From Amycolatopsis antarctica (GTDB taxonomy: Bacteria; Actinomycetota; Actinomycetes; Mycobacteriales; Pseudonocardiaceae): a DNA stretch of 64,000 nucleotides. The position numbers and the translations under genes are program-made. Under the pieces are notes generated by a model, which had not been told where the DNA came from, did no database searches, and saw nothing but the letters and a program-made list of their open reading frames with translations. Within the stretch, counting starts at the first letter, position 1. Each line of letters opens with the position of its first letter. The DNA lies in NCBI RefSeq assembly GCF_002262875.1, contig NZ_NKYE01000004.1:1-64000 (forward strand), given 5' to 3'. This document shows, piece after piece, positions 59,457-64,000 of the stretch.

Positions 59457-60429
59457 CGGCGGTCTCCTCGTTCGGTGCGGTCTCGGCGTCGCGCAGGCTG
59501 CGGCCGGTCAGCGTCAGGAAGACGTCGTCCAGAGTCGGCCGCCGGACCTCCATCGACGTCGCGGCGATTCCCGCCGTGTCGAACGCCCGCAACAGCGTCG
59601 GCGTCGCGGTGTTCCCGCGAGGCACACGGAAACGCACCCGGCCCGGGAGCTCGGTGACCTCGTGCGCGCCGGGCAGGTCCCGGGCGATGGCCGCCGCCGC
59701 GGCGACCTGATCCGGCTGCGTGCCTACTTCCACGGCGTCGCCCGAGACCCGTGCCTTCAGCGAGTCCGGGCTGCCCTCGGCCACCAGTTCGCCGTTGTCG
59801 ATCACCAGGATCCGGTCGCACAGCGCGTCCGCCTCGTCGAGGTAATGCGTCGTCAGGAAGACGGTCACGCCGTGATCGGCGTGCAGTCGGTGGATGTGCT
59901 CCCACAGGTTGGCCCGGCTCTGCGGGTCGAGGCCGGTGGTGGGTTCGTCGAAGAAGATCAGTCCGGGGGAGTGGATCAGGCCGAGGGCGATGTCCAGCCT
60001 GCGGCGCTGCCCGCCGGAGAGGGTCTTGGTGAGCCGATCGCCCAGCCCGGTGAGGTCGAGCCGTTCGCTCAGCTCGCCGCCCCGGCGCAGCGCTTCGGCC
60101 TTGGACAGCCCGTACAGCCTGCCCTGGAGTTCGATCTCCTCGGCGACCTTGCAGTCGGCTCCGGTGCCGCCGCCCTGGGCAACGTATCCGATCCGGGCGC
60201 GTACCCCGGACGGGTCGGCGAGCAGGTCACGGCCCGCGACCGTCGCCTCGCCCGAGGTCGGGCGCAACAGGGTGGTCAGCATTCGCAGGGTCGTCGTCTT
60301 GCCCGCACCGTTCGGGCCCAGGAAGCCGACGAGTTCGCCGGCGCCGACGTCGAGGTCCACGCCGCGCACGGCGTCGACGGTGCGGCCACGGGCGGAGAAG
60401 CTCCGCGCGAGACCGCGTGCCTTGATCAT
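59446..60429 (-). CDS. ABC exporter ATPase of a DrrAB-like pair
   Basis: 327 aa. Walker A GPNGAGKTT, Q loop YVAQGG, signature SGGQRRRLDIALGL, Walker B LIFFDEPT, D loop and H-loop LTTHYLDEAD, then the DrrA-type C-terminal domain (about 240-327: RVRFRVPRG, RRPTLDDVFLTLTG). ATG 60429 has GTTTCC/GGAGTTT-like sequence upstream. A 17-bp inverted repeat lies 17-77 bp before the start, the likely PadR operator. The array of 22-bp units (locus B) separates it from padR. Confidence 0.9.
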   Translation of the reverse strand: MIKARGLARSFSARGRTVDAVRGVDLDVGAGELVGFLGPNGAGKTTTLRMLTTLLRPTSGEATVAGRDLLADPSGVRARIGYVAQGGGTGADCKVAEEIELQGRLYGLSKAEALRRGGELSERLDLTGLGDRLTKTLSGGQRRRLDIALGLIHSPGLIFFDEPTTGLDPQSRANLWEHIHRLHADHGVTVFLTTHYLDEADALCDRILVIDNGELVAEGSPDSLKARVSGDAVEVGTQPDQVAAAAAIARDLPGAHEVTELPGRVRFRVPRGNTATPTLLRAFDTAGIAATSMEVRRPTLDDVFLTLTGRSLRDAETAPNEETADVA

Positions 60430-60445
60430 GGAAACTCCAATGGGT

Positions 60446-60506
60446 TCAAGTTTGACTAGCCGTCGGGTCGAAGAATGCCCCAACGCCGCCGGCTAGTCAA
60501 ACTTGA
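60446..60506 (-). promoter_or_regulatory. Perfect 17-bp inverted repeat, likely PadR operator
   Basis: TCAAGTTTGACTAGCCG (60446-60462) and its exact reverse complement (60490-60506), 27 bases apart. Each arm contains AGTTTGACT, itself a small palindrome (AGT-N3-ACT). It fits two regulator dimers covering the promoter of the exporter genes. Confidence 0.7.
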
Positions 60507-60540
60507 TTACCAGCCCTTTTCGGTCAAGCTGACCCATGCC

Positions 60541-60858
60541 CAGTCCCGTGTCGCGCGCCCCAGCACCCCGTGTCGTGCGTTCTGGCATGTCGTGTCGTGC
60601 TCTTCGGCACCCTGTGTCGTGCGTTCTGGCATGCCGTGTCGTGCGTCTGGGCGCAGTGGTGCGCGCACGGCTTCGTCCGCGAGCGCTCAGCAAAGCCCCT
60701 CGAAGTCTCGTTTCCCACAGGGGTGCCGTATCGCCCGACACGGGGTGCCCCACCGCCCGACACGGGGTGCCGTAGAGCCCGACACGGGGTGCCGTAGGGC
60801 CCGACACGGGGTGCCCCACCGCCCGACACGGGGTGCCGTAGGGCCCGACACGGGGTGG
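60541..60858. repeat. Array of 22-bp units in inverted arms (locus B)
   Basis: Left arm (about 60541-60651): five units with cores such as GCACCCCGTGTCGTGC. Right arm (about 60721-60858): six units with core GCCCGACACGGGGTGC, alternating linkers CGTAGG/CCCACC/CGTATC/CGTAGA. Exact 22-bp period, about two DNA turns. The right-arm units here are almost identical to one another. It lies between padR and the exporter operon. The same design is at 42313-42608. Confidence 0.88.
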
Positions 60859-60863
60859 CTGGG

Positions 60864-61460
60864 TCAGGTGGGGGAGGGGGAGCCGAAGGGCTGGGCCGTG
60901 TCGTCGGCCATCGTCAGCTCGCCGTTCTCCAGACGTTCGACCTGGTCCGAGGTCCACGTCATCGCGGCGTCGAGCTGGCCGAGCCAGAGGCGGTACAGCG
61001 AGAGCACGTGCTCGGGATGCCCCCATTCCGTGCTGCGCTCCATCGTGTCCAGCACGTTGAGGCGGTAACCGCTGAGCTTGGTCAGCCGGTGGGCGAGCAG
61101 GCTGACGGCCATCTTCCGCGGCAGCGTCGTGATGAACACCAGCGCCGCCTGCAGTTCCGGCGCGCTGTGGACGTCGTTACGCGCGTCCGAGAGCATCGTG
61201 GTGAGCAGGTCGAAGAACTCGCGCTCACCGTCCTCGGTGAGTTCGTACGCGGTCCGCTCCGGGCCCGAGCCCGCTTCGATGTCGACCTCGCGCAGCAGGC
61301 CGTCGGCGGTCAGCTTCCGTAGCGCGTGGTAGATCGAGCCCGGCTTGATGTTGCCCCACTTGTCGGCGTTCCACGACAGCAGCTCGCGGCGGACCTGGTA
61401 ACCGTGGGTCCGCCCGACCATCCGCACGACGCCCAGCACCATCAGTCTCGTCGCCGACAC
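60864..61460 (-). CDS. PadR-family transcriptional regulator
   Basis: 198 aa. PadR winged helix: LMVLGVVRMVGRTHGYQVRRELLSWNADKWGNIKPGSIYHALRKLTADGLL, then RTAYELTEDGEREF. A C-terminal helical dimer domain (about 110-190, LSLYRLWLGQLDAAMTW) follows. GTG 61460 has AGGAGG 6 bases upstream. Repressor role is expected; the inverted repeat before the exporter ATPase gene is the probable target, relieved by a drug-like ligand. Divergent from metS with about 92 bases between. Confidence 0.9.
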   Translation of the reverse strand: MSATRLMVLGVVRMVGRTHGYQVRRELLSWNADKWGNIKPGSIYHALRKLTADGLLREVDIEAGSGPERTAYELTEDGEREFFDLLTTMLSDARNDVHSAPELQAALVFITTLPRKMAVSLLAHRLTKLSGYRLNVLDTMERSTEWGHPEHVLSLYRLWLGQLDAAMTWTSDQVERLENGELTMADDTAQPFGSPSPT

Positions 61461-61552
61461 CTTGGCCTCCTCGCACCGGGGTTCGTCACGCGGGTCGGGT
61501 GGAACTCTCCCTGGTAACAATGCACGAGACGGCTTCCGTAGGCTAAACAGGC

Positions 61553-63346
61553 ATGAGCACTAATGTGTTGACCGCGGTGGCCTGGCCCTATGCCAACGGC
61601 CCCCGCCACATCGGCCACGTATCCGGGTTCGGGGTTCCCTCCGACGTCTTCTCGCGCTACCAGCGAATGGCCGGCAACAACGTGCTCATGGTCTCCGGGA
61701 CGGACGAGCACGGCACGCCGATGATGGTCCAGGCGGACAAGGAGGGCCTGACGGCGCAGCAGACCGCCGACAAGTACACCCGCCAGATCGGCCAGGACCT
61801 GCAGGGCCTCGGTCTGTCCTACGACCTGTTCACCCGCACCACGACGGGCAACCACTCGGCCGTCGTGCAGGAGATATTCCTTGCCCTGCACCGGAACGGC
61901 TACGTGGTGCCGAAGACGACGCGCGGCGCGGTCAGCCCGTCGACGGGGCGCACTCTGCCCGACCGCTACATCGAGGGCACCTGCCCGATCTGCTCCTACG
62001 ACGGCGCGCGCGGCGACCAGTGCGACAACTGCGGCAACCAGCTCGACCCCTCGGACCTGATCAACCCGAAGTCGCGGATCAACGGCGAGACGCCCACCTT
62101 CGTCGAGACCGAGCACCTGTTCCTCGACCTGCCCGCGTTCACCGAGACGCTCGGCAAGTGGCTGTCCACCAAGACCGACTGGCGGCCGAACGTTCTGAAC
62201 TTCACCAGGAATCTGGTGGACGACATGCGTCCCCGCCCGATCACCCGGGACCTGGACTGGGGTGTGACCATCCCGCTGGACGGCTGGAGCAACCAGCCGC
62301 TGAAGAAGTTCTACGTCTGGTTCGACGCGGTGATCGGCTACTTCTCCGCCAGCGTCGAGTGGGCCCGCCGTTCCGGTGACCCGGACGCCTGGAAGCAGTG
62401 GTGGAACAACGAGGACGCCCGCTCGTACTACTTCATGGGCAAGGACAACATCACCTTCCACGCCCAGTTGTGGCCGACGTTCCTGCTCGGTCACAACGGT
62501 GCGGGCGACCGCGGTGGCGAGCCGGGACCGTACGGCGCGCTGAATCTGCCGGACGAGATCGTCTCCAGCGAGTTCCTGACGATGAGCGGTTCGAAGTTCT
62601 CCACTTCGCGCGGCACCGTCATCTACGTCAACGACTTCCTGCGTGAGTTCGGGCCGGACACCCTGCGGTACTTCATCGCCGCCGCCGGGCCGGAGACGCA
62701 GGACAGCGACTTCACCTGGGACGAGTTCGTCCGCCGCACCAACTCCGAGCTCGCCAACGAGTGGGGCAACCTGGTCAACCGCTCGGTGTCGATGGCGTTC
62801 AAAAACAACGGCGAGATTCCCCGTCCGGCCGCGCCGAAGCAGGCCGACGAGGAGCTCAAGGCCTTGTCGCGCAAGGCTTTCGGCACCGTCGGCGGGCACC
62901 TGCAGCGGTCCCGGTTCAAGGCCGCCGCGAACGAGGCGATGCGCGTGGTGACGGCGGCGAACCGGTACCTCTCGGACCAGGAACCGTGGAAGCTCAAGGA
63001 GGACACCGAACGCCGCGACAGCGTGCTGCACACGGCGCTGCAGGTCGTGTCCGACGCGAACACGCTGCTCACCCCGTTCCTCCCGCATTCGGCGCAGAAG
63101 GTGCACGAGGCGCTGGGTGCGAGCGGGATCTGGGCGGCACAGCCGGAACTGCGGGAAGTGGACGACCTGGACATCCCCGGGCGGGTCAACCCGATCATCA
63201 CCGGGGACTACGCGAGCGAGCAGGCGCGCTGGGAGTCCACGCCGGTGGAGGTGGGCCGCAAGCTGGACAAGCCGACCCCGTTGTTCGCCAAGCTGGACGC
63301 GAAGCTGGGCGAGACCGGCCCGGAGTGGGCCCCGATCGAGCGATAG
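61553..63346 (+). CDS. metS: Methionyl-tRNA synthetase
   Basis: 597 aa. Charges tRNA-Met. Class I HIGH motif as [11 protein letters not shown], zinc pairs [21 protein letters not shown] (two CxxC), the SGSKFSTSR motif equal to KMSKS, and the anticodon-binding helical domain ([20 protein letters not shown]). No C-terminal tRNA-binding domain of the EMAPII kind, as in mycobacteria. ATG 61553 after a TAGGCTAAAC stretch. Essential backbone gene; its neighbours padR and the array are insertions compared with mycobacteria. Confidence 0.96.
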   Translation: MSTNVLTAVAWPYANGPRHIGHVSGFGVPSDVFSRYQRMAGNNVLMVSGTDEHGTPMMVQADKEGLTAQQTADKYTRQIGQDLQGLGLSYDLFTRTTTGNHSAVVQEIFLALHRNGYVVPKTTRGAVSPSTGRTLPDRYIEGTCPICSYDGARGDQCDNCGNQLDPSDLINPKSRINGETPTFVETEHLFLDLPAFTETLGKWLSTKTDWRPNVLNFTRNLVDDMRPRPITRDLDWGVTIPLDGWSNQPLKKFYVWFDAVIGYFSASVEWARRSGDPDAWKQWWNNEDARSYYFMGKDNITFHAQLWPTFLLGHNGAGDRGGEPGPYGALNLPDEIVSSEFLTMSGSKFSTSRGTVIYVNDFLREFGPDTLRYFIAAAGPETQDSDFTWDEFVRRTNSELANEWGNLVNRSVSMAFKNNGEIPRPAAPKQADEELKALSRKAFGTVGGHLQRSRFKAAANEAMRVVTAANRYLSDQEPWKLKEDTERRDSVLHTALQVVSDANTLLTPFLPHSAQKVHEALGASGIWAAQPELREVDDLDIPGRVNPIITGDYASEQARWESTPVEVGRKLDKPTPLFAKLDAKLGETGPEWAPIER

Positions 63347-63356
63347 CAGCAGGATC

Positions 63357-63390
63357 GCGGGGCGGTACCGGTTCACCGGTGCCGCCCCGC
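63357..63390 (+). terminator. Hairpin between metS and tatD
   Basis: GCGGGGCGGTACCGG pairs with CCGGTGCCGCCCCGC (15 bp with one G-U) around TTCA. No U tract. It may end or stabilise the metS message. Confidence 0.65.
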
Positions 63391-63412
63391 GCGTCCGGTG
63401 AGGACTTCCGAC

Positions 63413-64000
63413 ATGAGCAAGCAGGAGCGCGGCCGTCCGCCGCTGCCCGAGCCGCTGGGTGTGCCGACGGTCGACTCGCACACCCACCTGGAGGCGTGCG
63501 GGGCCGAGACGGCCGCCGACGTCGCCGAGATCGTCGATCGCGCCGAGTCGGTCGGCGTGACCCGGGTGGTGACCATCGCCGATGACCTCGACGCCGCCCG
63601 CTGGGCCGCGCAGGCGTCCACTTGGGACGATCGCGTCTGGGCGGCCGTCGCCATACATCCCACGCGCACCAAGGATTTCGGCCCGGCCGAACAGTCCGAA
63701 GTGGAGCGTCTGGCCGCCGGTGAGCGGATCGTGGCGATCGGCGAGACGGGCCTGGACTACTACTGGGACTACTCGCCGCCGGACGCGCAGCGGGAGGCGT
63801 TCCGCTGGCACATCGACCTGGCGAAGCGGTTGCGCAAGCCGCTGATGATCCACGACCGCGAGGCGCACGAGGACATCCTGCGTGTACTCGACGAGGAGGG
63901 CGCGCCGGAGGACGTCGTCTTCCACTGCTTCTCCGGCGACGAGGATTTCGCGCGACGATGCGTGGACAGGGGTTTCGTGCTGTCGTTCGCCGGCACGGTG
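63413..64000 (+). CDS. tatD: TatD-family metal-dependent hydrolase (5' part)
   Basis: First 196 residues; runs off the window. Metallo-dependent TIM barrel, 3'-5' DNase/RNase and quality-control family. DSHTHLEA (first metal His pair), AVAIHPTRTKDFG, AIGETGLDYYWDYSPP (metal Glu), RKPLMIHDREAHEDIL (metal His), and VVFHCFSGD (metal His) are intact. Same gene order after metS as in M. tuberculosis (Rv1008), where rpfB and ksgA follow; those would lie past 64 kb. Confidence 0.93.
   Translation, partial: MSKQERGRPPLPEPLGVPTVDSHTHLEACGAETAADVAEIVDRAESVGVTRVVTIADDLDAARWAAQASTWDDRVWAAVAIHPTRTKDFGPAEQSEVERLAAGERIVAIGETGLDYYWDYSPPDAQREAFRWHIDLAKRLRKPLMIHDREAHEDILRVLDEEGAPEDVVFHCFSGDEDFARRCVDRGFVLSFAGTV

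Noticed and set aside
42313..60858. CRISPR interpretation of the 22-bp arrays
   Set aside because: Units are contiguous, only six bases vary, orientation flips within each array, and there are no cas genes.
60475..61068. Open frames on both strands across array B
   Set aside because: Periodic repeats lack stops in several frames; the peptides are repeat translations.

Overview
High-GC actinomycete chromosome, most likely a Pseudonocardiaceae member close to Amycolatopsis. The grounds are a GC content of roughly 70 percent, many GTG/TTG starts with 4-bp ATGA/GTGA overlaps, an over-represented TCCACWGTGGA palindrome, and a gene backbone matching the Mycobacterium tuberculosis block mprA-mprB-pepD-moaB2-mscL-ruc-MTHFS-galU-glp(moeA1)-rimJ-glpR-pmt-rsmI-pabB-metS-tatD. 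The lineage is inferred from content, not from a marker gene comparison.

Left edge (1-1.3 kb): decayed integrative element ending in a broken tyrosine integrase beside tRNA-Arg(CCU). At 1.4-4.5 kb lies a candidate biological-conflict locus: a TIR-NTPase protein transcribed divergently from two small coupled genes that are stand-alone copies of its own C-terminal domain. An orphan LuxR-type regulator and a TRIC channel follow. The backbone then begins: mprA-mprB, deoR-galT and a pepD protease, with an identical candidate MprA site in front of mprA and of pepD.

11.7-18.4 kb: five overlapping minus-strand genes (family-2 glycosyltransferase, TIGR04282 transferase, methyltransferase, cytochrome-b-like/molybdopterin oxidoreductase, small membrane protein) facing a two-component system, plus a sugar-nucleotide epimerase. 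18.5-25.7 kb: moaB2, mscL, a SAF-domain protein, the Ruc chaperone, 5-formyl-THF cyclo-ligase, galU, and the cell-division pair Glp/GlpR flanking a RimJ-type acetyltransferase.

25.8-28.7 kb is an island at tRNA-Ala(CGC) with one unrecognised 382-residue gene and transposon debris. 28.7-36.9 kb holds metabolic and efflux genes (membrane protein, glyoxalase, MFS pump, aromatic amino acid decarboxylase, GAF regulator, aldehyde dehydrogenase-DUF779, thioredoxin). 37-50.5 kb carries amino-sugar and sugar use: a GH20 hexosaminidase and GH18 chitinase, both behind DasR-type operators, and an frcBCAK-like ABC/kinase operon. Between them are a frameshifted pentapeptide-repeat gene, a PrpE-like ligase, a membrane Ser/Thr kinase and an Eis-type acetyltransferase. 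50.6-54.5 kb returns to the backbone (pmt, rsmI, pabB). 54.5-58.5 kb has a DUF4185/GH183-like protein, a secreted Ca-binding/Ser-Asp-repeat protein and a GH25 lysozyme-like protein. 58.7-61.5 kb is a PadR-controlled ABC exporter with a long inverted operator. metS and the 5' part of tatD close the window.

Two loci (42.3 and 60.5 kb) carry arrays of 22-bp units arranged as large inverted repeats; these resemble nothing I can name. The strongest candidate for an undescribed system is the TIR-NTPase locus with its two cognate adaptor-like genes.
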